From Bacteroidota bacterium (GTDB lineage Bacteria; Bacteroidota; Bacteroidia; Bacteroidales; UBA4417): 30,361 nt of DNA. Positions 8,471 through 16,856 of this stretch are shown in pieces. The notes under the pieces are model-generated. The model saw only the letters and a list, made by a program, of their open reading frames with translations, did no database searches and was not told where the DNA came from. The stretch's first letter is position 1, and each line of letters starts with the position of its first letter. The position numbers and the translations under genes were made by a program. The stretch is taken from contig JAIFMH010000064.1 of the NCBI GenBank assembly GCA_020048595.1, positions 1 through 30,361 of the forward strand, in the 5' to 3' direction.

Positions 8471-8616
8471 AACCCAAATTGCGCAATAGGAGACAACGTT
8501 GAACTATTTGCGTAGGTTGGATTAACCCGGATGTAACGAATCTTAGTTTGTCAAATAGTTGTAGTTGACAAACATTAGATTTGGTTTATCGCTTGTGTAA
8601 ATGCGCAATTTGGGTT
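8471..8616. repeat. 146-bp dispersed element with 15-bp terminal inverted repeats, copy A
   Basis: The ends AACCCAAATTGCGCA (8471-8485) and TGCGCAATTTGGGTT (8602-8616) are perfect inverted repeats. Inside are two more perfect 9-bp inverted pairs: AACTATTTG 8502-8510 with CAAATAGTT 8552-8560, and GTTTGTCAA 8546-8554 with TTGACAAAC 8565-8573. They share CAA 8552-8554, so they exclude each other. A diverged copy lies at 21748-21892. No target-site duplication is evident. It is MITE-like or a mobile structured RNA element; the family is not recognised. Confidence 0.75.
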
Positions 8617-8779
8617 CAACATGGTTTTATCATTTGAGTATTCTCTCTGCTTATGAAGATAACCCTGTTTTTTTACTTTGTTGATTTGTTCACAGACCCG
8701 TATTAATTATTCTCCAACTTCTCATTCTGCCCTATAAACCCGATGTAAAAGGATTACGCGTTGAGGCCAGAAAAAAAAA

Positions 8780-8795
8780 GAGGCCTTGCGGCCTC
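8780..8795 (-). terminator. Rho-independent terminator of the TonB receptor/lipoprotein operon
   Basis: GAGGCC (8780-8785) and GGCCTC (8790-8795) form a perfect stem around TTGC. On the minus strand it is followed by nine U residues (A-run 8771-8779). It lies 33 nt after the lipoprotein stop. Confidence 0.9.
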
Positions 8796-8827
8796 CTTTA
8801 ACTAAAGAAATGAGTGATGATTATAAA

Positions 8828-10813
8828 TTAATTCACTTTACTGTCAGAAATGTACTTGAAGGTTGGAGGACTTCCTCCTGCAGCAGCAGCAGTGCACTGG
8901 TAGACATATTCATGGTACTCAGTCCCTGCTGCCACACCAGTAGGATAATATACAAGAGTAGTAAGGTGGTAATAAACGTCAATACCACTTACGCTTGGAA
9001 TAGCATTGGGATAACGGAGTTGAGCAAACTTCTCCATCCCGCCTTTAAGCCGTTCCCACATCAAAGCAACTTTTTCTTCATCAGTAGCTAGTGCATTCAA
9101 CTCAGGGTCAATAGTAGCAGGTTGAACATAGTCGCCTGTAAAATAGGGATTACGATAACTCAGCCGGAAATTTACATTTGAGTATCTGCTTGAAAATCCC
9201 CAGTAATACTCTTCATTTTTATAATACGGGTGAGCAAATATTGCAATTTCAGGTGTTGCTAATACATAATTAACCATTAGCTGATAATCAGCAGTAACCA
9301 TGGTCATTTTTACTGTTGGATCGAATACCCATCCTGAATTCGAAAAAACAAACTGCTCTGTTTTTTGAATCTGGAATGTATTGGGTACCCATTTCCCACT
9401 GGTTAAGGTAAATTGCATTGCACCAGCATACGTTGCATTGCTACCCGATTTGTACACCGCATTTTTTACGGTGCCTTCCAGCGCAAACGGGAATTTTTGA
9501 GCTAATAATTGTGGAATATAAAGGGGGGCATTAGCCGAAGAAATATAGCTTAATCCCATCGAAGTGTAATCAGCGGGTTGGAGTGCCATAAAAGTATTAT
9601 CAGCAGGCACCCAGCTGCTTCCATTAAATGTATATACTACATATTGTTTTTCGCTGCTTTCAACGGTTAAAGCCTCTTTCACTTCAGAAATCTTAATGTT
9701 ATCAACTTCATAGGTAGTTGTTTTTAACGGATCAGTTCCACGATCAGCTGCTGACCGGCCATCACCTCTATATCTGAAGGCGATATGAACTTTCTTGCCG
9801 GCAAAGGCTGTAAAATTAGCTATACCTGCATTAACAAATGTTGAATAACCGCTTGTAGGAAGTTCAGGAAATGTAAAGTTGGATGAAATATCCGCCCAGG
9901 TAGCACTGCTGATGTTATCTTTATTCCCGTCAAAATCTTCAGACACCCATACTGACAGGCAGTTAGCATTCCAGTAGCCTATAACAAGATCGAAAGTAAG
10001 TTCTGGTGCAATAGCGGCTTGTAAATCAATTTCAGGGCTAACCATCCATACGTCATTTATTTCAAGTGAACCATTTGATGTTGCCTGAGCATAATTGTTT
10101 CCGCTATAAATTCTGCATTGCCAATCTCTTACTCCGCTAACATCTTTGCTGATCCAGCCGTTTTCACTAATTATAGTGTAAGGACTAACAGCACTAACCG
10201 TATGGTTGGACCAATCCTCAGAAAAATACTTAACTTCTGTAGATTGAGAGGAAGCATCTGTATTTGAATAGTTGTATTCGACAAATTTGTACTGTCCGGC
10301 AGTAGCAGTCGGAAATTTAGCAGCCAGAACTTCAGGTAATTTTGCAGAAGGTGAAACTGTCGGTGTAAATGAAGGAACATAAACTCCGCCTCCCCATGCT
10401 AATTGATAATCAGCATTTTGCAGAATATTTACCGTTGTCAGATCATTTAAATAAGAAGGCTTGTTCTCATCATAATTGTAAGTAAGTAAAGTAGCCGAGT
10501 TTAAATCGAATGAATAGAACATTTTATTTAAGATGGCCGGGGCATAATCAGCTGCTCCAAAAGTGGAATTCAAAGCTAAAGATGTACCAATAGCATTGGC
10601 TGCAGCGATTTCTTCAGGGGTAGTTGCATCTGCTAAAGCTGCTGTTTTGATAGCTGCATAGTCAGCAGCTGTGAGCGTATAGCTAACGGTGCCTATATTG
10701 GTAGGTTTGGACATTTCGTCAAGACCGGTGAATTGATCGTTGAATTTGGTACAACTTCCAAGTAGTACCATAAATGTCAAACCTGATATAAATGGAAAGA
10801 ATATCTTTTTCAT
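8828..10813 (-). CDS. Surface lipoprotein with choice-of-anchor J domain, TonB receptor partner
   Basis: 661 aa. Lipoprotein signal with lipobox LLGSC, so Cys21 would be lipidated. Residues 40-170 and 385-520 contain two related stretches: a TAADY/PADY motif, then a hydrophobic segment with LAAKFP or LAQKFP, and a ...NGWISKDV or ...NSGWVFDP end. Between them, residues 195-378 form a choice-of-anchor J / cleaved-adhesin domain (NDVWMVSPEIDL 253-264, TSGYSTFVNAG 320-330, TTYEVDNIKIS 366-376). The gene sits 12 nt downstream of the TonB receptor, as SusD does after SusC, but no SusD TPR fold is visible. It probably captures a ligand at the outer membrane for the receptor. The ligand is unknown. 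Its J domain resembles the one in the T9SS protein at 3863-6448. Confidence 0.82.
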   Translation of the reverse strand: MKKIFFPFISGLTFMVLLGSCTKFNDQFTGLDEMSKPTNIGTVSYTLTAADYAAIKTAALADATTPEEIAAANAIGTSLALNSTFGAADYAPAILNKMFYSFDLNSATLLTYNYDENKPSYLNDLTTVNILQNADYQLAWGGGVYVPSFTPTVSPSAKLPEVLAAKFPTATAGQYKFVEYNYSNTDASSQSTEVKYFSEDWSNHTVSAVSPYTIISENGWISKDVSGVRDWQCRIYSGNNYAQATSNGSLEINDVWMVSPEIDLQAAIAPELTFDLVIGYWNANCLSVWVSEDFDGNKDNISSATWADISSNFTFPELPTSGYSTFVNAGIANFTAFAGKKVHIAFRYRGDGRSAADRGTDPLKTTTYEVDNIKISEVKEALTVESSEKQYVVYTFNGSSWVPADNTFMALQPADYTSMGLSYISSANAPLYIPQLLAQKFPFALEGTVKNAVYKSGSNATYAGAMQFTLTSGKWVPNTFQIQKTEQFVFSNSGWVFDPTVKMTMVTADYQLMVNYVLATPEIAIFAHPYYKNEEYYWGFSSRYSNVNFRLSYRNPYFTGDYVQPATIDPELNALATDEEKVALMWERLKGGMEKFAQLRYPNAIPSVSGIDVYYHLTTLVYYPTGVAAGTEYHEYVYQCTAAAAGGSPPTFKYISDSKVN

Positions 10814-10825
10814 GTTTTTCGGTTT

Positions 10826-13483
10826 TTAGAATTTAATTTTTAAAGTACTGGAGAAAGTTCTGCCGAATCCATAAAAAACAGGAGAGGTTTCCCAGTCGTG
10901 GTTAGCTCCATCTGTAGCATCGGTAATATATTCAGCATCTAATAAATTTTGAATATTACCAATTATGGAGGCATCAAAATTACCTATTTTGAAGCGATAG
11001 CTCATATTAAAGTCAAGTGTTGTTGCATCTGGTATTTCCCAGGGCTGGGCAAAAGTTGTCGGATTCAAACTTGTACCAACTGAGGAAATATTGTAGTATG
11101 CATAGTTGCGGCCAAAATAGTTAACATCTAATCCCAGGTTAAATCCTCTCAATACCTGATATTTTATGCCAAAAGCAGCAGTTGTTTGCGCTGAATTGCC
11201 AACATGTATGCCGGCAATATTCACTACAATTTGAGCATGGTCAGGTCCTTGCATTTCAACTACATTGCCATTAGCATCAACAGGTTGTCCTTCACGGTTA
11301 TAGAGATAACCCGAAGCATCGTCTTTCCAGTTCCAGTCTCCTATGGAAATCATACCGGTAAATTCAAGGTTGTCAAAATAGCGGGTTACAAAATCAAGCT
11401 CTACTCCCTGGTGGAGTGCATTTACACCTTCCATATTCACAACCAGACTTTCCTGGCTGTTTGCATTGATTGCCCGAACCATGGTCTTATCTTTCCAAAG
11501 TGTACGATAAATATTTAAGTTAGCTGAAAGAAAATGCGATTTGAATCCATATCCAAGTTCGGTTGAAAAAGCTTTTTCATTAACAGCATTCGGATTTGTT
11601 ACATTGCTGGTGGTTGATTGAAGAAAAGCTCCTCCTGAGAAGAATGGTGCCCGTGAAATAACACCTATATTGGCAAATACATTATGATAGTCGTTAAGGT
11701 TGTAATTGGCGCCGCCTTTAGCACAATATCCCAAGAAGTTAATTGTTTCCGATTTGGCCTGGTCGCTGTCATAATAGAATCGGTCGTAACGCCAGTAGGA
11801 TGTATTAGATCCTGATAAAGAAATGAAAGTGCTAAGTTTATCTTTATTATATTCAGCTTGCATAAATAAGCCCTGGCTAAATACAAAACCATCATAATCA
11901 CGGTAAACCACATCACCAACACCTAATTTTTTGCTCATATACGATTGATCGGAAAGATTTGGGCGGGAAGTTTGATCAATAAAGAAGTCACCTCCGTACA
12001 GATCGGTAATTTCATTTGTATGAACTCCTTTATAGTAACGGAGGTCAATACCGCCATAGAAATCAATTGCGTCTTTTATTTTGGTAGTGAATGTTGAGAG
12101 CGCTCCATACCATTGATGTTTGTTAACGCTTTTCGACATAACCATCCGGGAGCCCTGAAGGCTTGTATTATTATATGCATATACTGCGCCATAATCAAAA
12201 GTCCCATCCAGGGAACGGAAGGTTGTATTAGGGATTCCGTTAGATGCTCCATACCAATAGTTACGGTCAGTGGATGTAAATCCTTGTCCGCTCGAGCCAT
12301 AACCATCACCGATTGAAGAATAAATTACCGAAGAAAGGCTAGTTTTGTGATTAATAGTCCAAAAGTGATTTAAGGAAAGTTGTGGCTTGTTATACACATT
12401 GAGTGATGAAGCTCTCTGCTGTCCGTTCATATCGAAACCATAGGACGGATTGTAAAGGTATTTACTTTGTTGCTTCTGCCATTCCGTAATCAGCAATTTG
12501 TCGTTGTTGTTTCGTTGGTTGTGCCACTGAGGCGCACCAAATGCGGTAAATGATAGGGAATGCGACGGATTAATCTTTTTCGAAATATTTACAAAATACG
12601 AATAGGATTCAAATTGAGTTCCCTGGATATATCCATTGCCAGATGTTTTAGCACCTGAAAGGGATATCGCCCAATTCTTTTCTGTTAATCCGGTAGAAAC
12701 CGAAAATCCAATTTTGTTATATCCATCACTGGCAATCCCGTAAGAAACAGCTCCTCCTTTTTTTGCATCAGTGGTATTAGTAAGAATATTAATAGAACCG
12801 CCTAATGATGGGGCTGACACTTTTGATGCTCCCAATCCACGTTGCACTTGCATGGAACGTGTTACATCGGACAAACCTGCCCAGTTCGACCAGTAAACAC
12901 CTCCCCATTCCATATCGTTAACAGGAACACCATTAATCATTACTGCAATATTAGCAGATTCAAAGCCACGCAGGTTAACACGTGAGTCGCCATAACCGCC
13001 GCCTTGTTTTGTTGCATATATACCTGGGGTTGATTTCAGAATTTCGGGGAATTCCTGCGTGCCTAATTTTTCTTCAAGCATTTTTGGTTCCAGGGTTGAA
13101 ATTGCAACAGGAGTTTTCCTGTTCACTGCAACCGATGCTAATATTACTACTTCCTGCAAGCCAATTTGATTGACAGATAGTTTAATAATACCCAGATCCG
13201 ATGTTTGTCCCTGTTTTACAGTAACATCAACTTCAATAGGAGCGAAACCAACATATTGAACAACAATGGTCTTTTTCCCTACAGGAACTTCAAATTTAAA
13301 TGCTCCCTTAGCATCGGCTGTAGCCCCGGTGGTTGTTCCTTTAACAAACACCGATGATCCGATTAAAGTTTCATCTGTTGACGCGTCTTTAACAACTCCT
13401 TTCACATATCCTTGTGCAAACAGACCTGTATTAAAAAGTATTAACACCAAGGCAAAGGCAATTCTTTGTAGTTTTTTTTTCAT
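10826..13483 (-). CDS. TonB-dependent outer-membrane receptor
   Basis: 885 aa from the ATG at 13483. A longer frame reaches TTG at 13519, but the ATG directly precedes a standard signal peptide (KKKLQRIAFALVLILF...GLFAQ). After the signal comes a carboxypeptidase-regulatory-like domain (GYVKGVVKDASTDETLIGS, about 25-105). The plug domain follows (PEILKSTPGIYATKQGGG, LRGFESANIAVMINGVPVND, VQRGLGASKV, GGSINILT, about 130-240). Then comes a 22-strand barrel ending in ...STLKIKF with the terminal Phe. It imports a substrate with energy from TonB-ExbBD and is the first gene of a two-gene operon with the following lipoprotein. The substrate cannot be read from the sequence. No TonB-box or anti-sigma signalling domain is obvious at the N-terminus. 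Confidence 0.92.
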   Translation of the reverse strand: MKKKLQRIAFALVLILFNTGLFAQGYVKGVVKDASTDETLIGSSVFVKGTTTGATADAKGAFKFEVPVGKKTIVVQYVGFAPIEVDVTVKQGQTSDLGIIKLSVNQIGLQEVVILASVAVNRKTPVAISTLEPKMLEEKLGTQEFPEILKSTPGIYATKQGGGYGDSRVNLRGFESANIAVMINGVPVNDMEWGGVYWSNWAGLSDVTRSMQVQRGLGASKVSAPSLGGSINILTNTTDAKKGGAVSYGIASDGYNKIGFSVSTGLTEKNWAISLSGAKTSGNGYIQGTQFESYSYFVNISKKINPSHSLSFTAFGAPQWHNQRNNNDKLLITEWQKQQSKYLYNPSYGFDMNGQQRASSLNVYNKPQLSLNHFWTINHKTSLSSVIYSSIGDGYGSSGQGFTSTDRNYWYGASNGIPNTTFRSLDGTFDYGAVYAYNNTSLQGSRMVMSKSVNKHQWYGALSTFTTKIKDAIDFYGGIDLRYYKGVHTNEITDLYGGDFFIDQTSRPNLSDQSYMSKKLGVGDVVYRDYDGFVFSQGLFMQAEYNKDKLSTFISLSGSNTSYWRYDRFYYDSDQAKSETINFLGYCAKGGANYNLNDYHNVFANIGVISRAPFFSGGAFLQSTTSNVTNPNAVNEKAFSTELGYGFKSHFLSANLNIYRTLWKDKTMVRAINANSQESLVVNMEGVNALHQGVELDFVTRYFDNLEFTGMISIGDWNWKDDASGYLYNREGQPVDANGNVVEMQGPDHAQIVVNIAGIHVGNSAQTTAAFGIKYQVLRGFNLGLDVNYFGRNYAYYNISSVGTSLNPTTFAQPWEIPDATTLDFNMSYRFKIGNFDASIIGNIQNLLDAEYITDATDGANHDWETSPVFYGFGRTFSSTLKIKF

Positions 13484-13546
13484 GATAACTGAATTTTCAT
13501 AAATTGTTTTTTTTAGCAATTTTTCGTGTTTTTATATTTGGGAGCG

Positions 13547-13554
13547 TAAAAATA
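13547..13554 (-). promoter_or_regulatory. Possible -7 box of the TonB receptor operon
   Basis: The minus strand reads TATTTTTA, one mismatch from TAnnTTTG, 64 nt before the ATG at 13483. A TTTG on the minus strand (CAAA 13569-13572) is only 14 nt upstream, shorter than usual. Weak call. Confidence 0.25.
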
Positions 13555-13821
13555 GATTTTTTTTCATACAAAAAGACTTAGAGTGATTCTAAATAATAAA
13601 ATTGCTACTTTGAAAACTTTAGAATTTGTATAGGGTAAACGATTTAGGGGATAAACCGGCAATTATATGAAGGAATAAATTTTTAAGCGCGGCAATATAT
13701 CCCCTTTATTTTGCTGATATTTGTTTTGCTTTACTATTGCTTACATTTTAAATAATCACCAGTCACAACTAAAAATAAGGAAAATCTGGATAATTGAACC
13801 CGAACATATCCTGAAGTAAAG
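13555..13821. other. Intergenic region between the TonB operon and dihydroorotase
   Basis: The divergent gap from 13484 to 13857 is 374 nt. Apart from the two promoter boxes it holds a loose inverted pair GGGGATA (13647-13653) and TATCCCC (13698-13704). I see no gene. Confidence 0.4.
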
Positions 13822-13829
13822 TACTTTTA
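13822..13829 (+). promoter_or_regulatory. Probable -7 promoter box for the dihydroorotase operon
   Basis: TACTTTTA (one mismatch to TAnnTTTG) lies 28 nt before the ATG at 13858. A TTG at 13794-13796 is 25 nt upstream, slightly longer than the usual spacing. Confidence 0.45.
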
Positions 13830-13857
13830 CATTGATTTTTAAACCGATCCCAGTTAT

Positions 13858-15204
13858 ATGAAATCCAATGATATTTTAATCCGGAATGCAACAATAATAA
13901 ACGAAGGACAGCAGTTCATCGGCTATGTGCTTATCAGTGGTCAGCAGATCAAGGCCATTGGTGAAGGTAAAATAGACAATACGTATGACTATGATGTGAT
14001 TGATGCCTCCGGATTGCTACTGTTACCGGGAGTTATCGACTGCCATGTGCATTTTCGCGAACCTGGGGTTACTCATAAGGCGGATTTGTCAACTGAAAGC
14101 CGTGCTGCTGTTGCCGGAGGTGTTACTTCGTTTTTCGAAATGCCAAACACTCAACCCCAGACCGTTACTCTTGAATTGCTCGAACAAAAAATGGCATTGG
14201 CAGCTGAAAAGTCCCTGGCTAATTATTCATTTTTTCTGGGCGCAAGCAACGACAACATCAACGAAATAGTAAATGCCGATCCACATACAGTGTGTGGTGT
14301 GAAGGTTTTTTTTGGTGCTTCAACCGGAAATATGCTGGTAGACAATATAGGTACACTGGAGGAAATTTTTAAGCGCTCACCCATTCCTGTAGCTGCTCAT
14401 TGTGAGGATGAGGCAATTATTCGCGTAAACACCGAAGCTATGCGCTTGAAATACGGTGAAGATGTACCTGTTGAAATGCATCCCGTAATCCGTAATTCAG
14501 AGGCATGTTTCCGTTCCAGCGAACTTGCAGTTACTCTGGCCCGAAAGTACAACACACGCCTGCATATAACTCATCTTTCAACTGCTGATGAACTCAGCCT
14601 GCTTGACACTGGTTTGCCGGATCAAAAACGGATAACTGCTGAAGTTTGTACCCATTATCTTTGGTTCTGTGATGATGACTATGCGCAACTAGGCACAAAA
14701 CTGAAAGTTAATCCGGCTGTTAAATCTGCATCTGACAAAAATGCTTTATTGCAAGGATTACTCGATAACAAAGTGGATATAATTTCCACTGATCATGCTC
14801 CTCATCTGGCCTCTGAAAAAGCTAATTCGTATTTTAAAGCTCCGTCAGGGACACCGCTTGTGCAGCATTCATTACCGGCAATGTTACAAATGGTAAAGCA
14901 AGGCAAAATTGGACTTATAACAATGGTTGAGAAAATGTGCCATGCTCCTGCTGCCTGTTATGGTATTGAAAAACGTGGCTTTATCCGCCCGGGCTATTTT
15001 GCTGACCTGGTACTTGTAAATCAGGATCAGAAATTTACTGTCTCAAAAGACAACATCCTATATAAATGTGGATGGTCAGTCTTTGAAGGCACAACTTTCG
15101 ATGCTCAGGTTGTGAAAACTTTTGTTAACGGTCATCTTGCATTCGACAACGGACGGATCAACGACAACAAAAAAGGATTAAGGATTACATTCGACAGAAA
15201 ATAA
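13858..15204 (+). CDS. pyrC: Dihydroorotase
   Basis: 448 aa, cytoplasmic. Catalyses the reversible cyclisation of N-carbamoyl-L-aspartate to dihydroorotate in de novo pyrimidine synthesis. Amidohydrolase fold with the full binuclear zinc set: H63 and H65 in DCHVHFREPG, the carboxylated lysine K149 in GVKVFFGASTGN, H181 in AAHCEDE, H236/H239 in LHITHLS, and D312 in ISTDHAPH. The length and the KVFFGASTGN block fit the longer dihydroorotase class found in Bacteroidota. It is the first gene of an operon, with a MORN-repeat lipoprotein 6 nt downstream. A hydantoinase relative is unlikely given the FREPG motif and zinc ligands. Confidence 0.93.
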   Translation: MKSNDILIRNATIINEGQQFIGYVLISGQQIKAIGEGKIDNTYDYDVIDASGLLLLPGVIDCHVHFREPGVTHKADLSTESRAAVAGGVTSFFEMPNTQPQTVTLELLEQKMALAAEKSLANYSFFLGASNDNINEIVNADPHTVCGVKVFFGASTGNMLVDNIGTLEEIFKRSPIPVAAHCEDEAIIRVNTEAMRLKYGEDVPVEMHPVIRNSEACFRSSELAVTLARKYNTRLHITHLSTADELSLLDTGLPDQKRITAEVCTHYLWFCDDDYAQLGTKLKVNPAVKSASDKNALLQGLLDNKVDIISTDHAPHLASEKANSYFKAPSGTPLVQHSLPAMLQMVKQGKIGLITMVEKMCHAPAACYGIEKRGFIRPGYFADLVLVNQDQKFTVSKDNILYKCGWSVFEGTTFDAQVVKTFVNGHLAFDNGRINDNKKGLRITFDRK

Positions 15205-15210
15205 AGCATA

Positions 15211-15669
15211 ATGACCAGAATACTTTTTATCACAATACTTGCAGCATTTGTCTCTGGATGCTCGCAGAAAGAAATAGTTGAAGCAACTTATGAAAATGGC
15301 AATCCAAAGATTGTTAAGTATTACCATAAAAAAGCTGGCGAACTTATACTCGACCGGGAGGTATTGTATTACGAAAACAAACAGAAAAAAATAGAAGGCG
15401 AATTTAAGGACGAGCAGCGCACTGGAAACTGGAAAGCCTGGTATGAGAATGGTAAGCTATGGAGTGAAGGAGAGTATAAGGATGGAAAACGGAACGGAGT
15501 TGGAATTTCATATCATCCAAACGGGAAAAAATACATTGAAGGAAAGTACCTCAATGATATTCGGGTAGGAGCATGGCAGTTCTACGATACCACAGGTGTA
15601 TTAACCAAAGAAGTGAATTTCGATATGGTGCCGGATTCCCCGGAATCGGATAGAGAGGCCGGAGAATAA
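15211..15669 (+). CDS. MORN-repeat lipoprotein
   Basis: 152 aa. Lipoprotein signal with lipobox VSGC, Cys17. The rest is a run of MORN-variant repeats: KKIEGEFKDEQRTGNWKAWY, ENGKLWSEGEYKDGKRNG, PNGKKYIEGKYLNDIRVGAW and a last TTGVLTKEVNF. Each unit is about 23 residues and forms a beta-hairpin. The family is often labelled YwqK-like antitoxin in databases, but no toxin gene is adjacent and the name carries little functional weight. It is 6 nt downstream of pyrC and certainly co-transcribed. It converges on the next gene with only 9 nt between the stops. Function unknown; likely periplasmic or outer-membrane lipoprotein. Confidence 0.85.
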   Translation: MTRILFITILAAFVSGCSQKEIVEATYENGNPKIVKYYHKKAGELILDREVLYYENKQKKIEGEFKDEQRTGNWKAWYENGKLWSEGEYKDGKRNGVGISYHPNGKKYIEGKYLNDIRVGAWQFYDTTGVLTKEVNFDMVPDSPESDREAGE

Positions 15670-15678
15670 TATCCCCGG

Positions 15679-16716
15679 TTATTTTACATAAAATTTTACA
15701 TAAACCGGCAAGTGATCGCTGTAACCACCATAATATTTATAGCCGCTCATAGTGCGGTTAGGGCGCGATTCGCCGGTTTTATTTTTAAAAAGTAAGTAAT
15801 CGGCACTATAAATTTCAGCTTCATTAACGGATGTCCTCAGGCCTTTTTTTTGCGAAAGCACATTTCCCGATACTATAATCTGGTCAAAAAGATCCCAGTC
15901 CTTATAAAAAAGGGTTCCTTCGCCTTTTTTGTATTCGGGAAACAGCAGACTATACAGGTTGTTATTGGCGATTGTCTCGTCATGGGTTAATGCCTTTAAG
16001 CCTTGTGTGATACTTTTATCCGAGGGTTCATCGTTAAAATCTCCCATAATCAGAATACTGGGGTCTTTTTCAAGCTTTTGAATAGCATCAAGCTTTGATC
16101 TTAACACATTGGCTGCAGCCATACGCTTTGCTGCCGAAATTTCAGATCCTTCGCGGCGCGAAGGCCAGTGGTTGATGAAAACATGAAGGACTTTGCCTGT
16201 AGTAAGTTTTCCTTTCACATAAAGAATATCACGTGTGAGGTCGTTATCCGGTAATGTAACATGCAGTTGTTCCGATGTAACAACTTTAAATGTTGACGGG
16301 TTGTAAAGCATAGCTACATCAATACCCCGCTCGTCGGGGCTTTCAAAATGTGCGATGCTGTATTTTATCTTGCTGAGCCCTGCTGAGGATGTAAGCATTT
16401 CGAGAACCTGTCTGTTTTCAATTTCTGCAAAGCCAATCAAATCGGGCATAGCAGGTTTGGCTATATCTGTTATAACCTGCCCGATATGTTTTATTTTGTT
16501 ATCCAGGCGTTCTTTCGTCCAGGGAACTTTTCCTGAAGGTGTAAATTCGTCGTCATTAATTTTAGGATCGTTCAGCGTATCATACAGATTTTCCACATTA
16601 TAAAACATGGCTGTAAAAGGCTGTTTTGCGGATTTCGTATTTTTTTTTGCCGGCTGGGCAACTACTGCCAGCATTGGAAGCAGTGCGATTAAAAAAAGAA
16701 GGTTTCGGATTTGCAT
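15679..16716 (-). CDS. Exported endonuclease/exonuclease/phosphatase-family protein
   Basis: 345 aa from ATG 16716. A longer frame starts at TTG 16722, but that codon overlaps a promoter-like box. Signal peptide 1-20 (NLLFLIALLPMLAVVAQ). The EEP fold is complete: N40 in FYNVENLYD, E98 in GFAEIENRQ, H183 in FINHWPSRREG, D226/N228 in MGDFNDEP, and the final D334-H335 in GGYSDHLPVY. These are the metal-binding and general acid/base residues of DNase I-like phosphodiesterases. The substrate could be DNA, RNA or a phosphoester. Family members in Bacteroidota are often annotated as endonuclease and found near TonB and lamin-tail proteins. Here such genes lie 2-10 kb away. Single-gene unit. Confidence 0.88.
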   Translation of the reverse strand: MQIRNLLFLIALLPMLAVVAQPAKKNTKSAKQPFTAMFYNVENLYDTLNDPKINDDEFTPSGKVPWTKERLDNKIKHIGQVITDIAKPAMPDLIGFAEIENRQVLEMLTSSAGLSKIKYSIAHFESPDERGIDVAMLYNPSTFKVVTSEQLHVTLPDNDLTRDILYVKGKLTTGKVLHVFINHWPSRREGSEISAAKRMAAANVLRSKLDAIQKLEKDPSILIMGDFNDEPSDKSITQGLKALTHDETIANNNLYSLLFPEYKKGEGTLFYKDWDLFDQIIVSGNVLSQKKGLRTSVNEAEIYSADYLLFKNKTGESRPNRTMSGYKYYGGYSDHLPVYVKFYVK

Positions 16717-16719
16717 GCG

Positions 16720-16727
16720 CAAATGTA
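16720..16727 (-). promoter_or_regulatory. -7 box touching the start of the EEP gene
   Basis: The minus strand reads TACATTTG, an exact TAnnTTTG match, ending 3 nt before the ATG at 16716. Transcription would begin at or near the ATG, which would make the mRNA leaderless, unless the box is accidental. Confidence 0.3.
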
Positions 16728-16805
16728 CTGTTTTATTCCTTTTGGGTAAGAATGAAAGTACTATAACAATCTTCTGTAGCCTCCTGATCTTTATACTGCA
16801 ATAAA

Positions 16806-16833
16806 AAAACCGGCTTCTTTCGAAACCGGTTTT
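16806..16833 (-). terminator. Rho-independent terminator of the coiled-coil lipoprotein gene
   Basis: AAAACCGG (16806-16813) pairs with CCGGTTTT (16826-16833). On the minus strand the stem runs into U residues (A-run from 16803). It lies 24 nt after the stop at 16857. Confidence 0.8.
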
Positions 16834-16856
16834 CAGTATAAAATGATTAAATGTTA

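Larger units (their letters stand above)
8073..8770. other. Gene-free, palindrome-rich stretch
   Basis: About 700 nt with no plausible gene on either strand. It holds a GC-rich hairpin (8111-8130), a perfect 9+9 palindrome (8291-8310) and the 146-bp TIR element (8471-8616). A patch at 8409-8455 is richer in G+C than its surroundings and encodes nothing recognisable. Confidence 0.5.

Noticed and set aside
15211..15669. Toxin-antitoxin system suggested by the YwqK-like label
   Set aside because: No toxin gene is adjacent. The protein is a lipidated MORN-repeat protein in an operon with pyrC, so an antitoxin role has no support.
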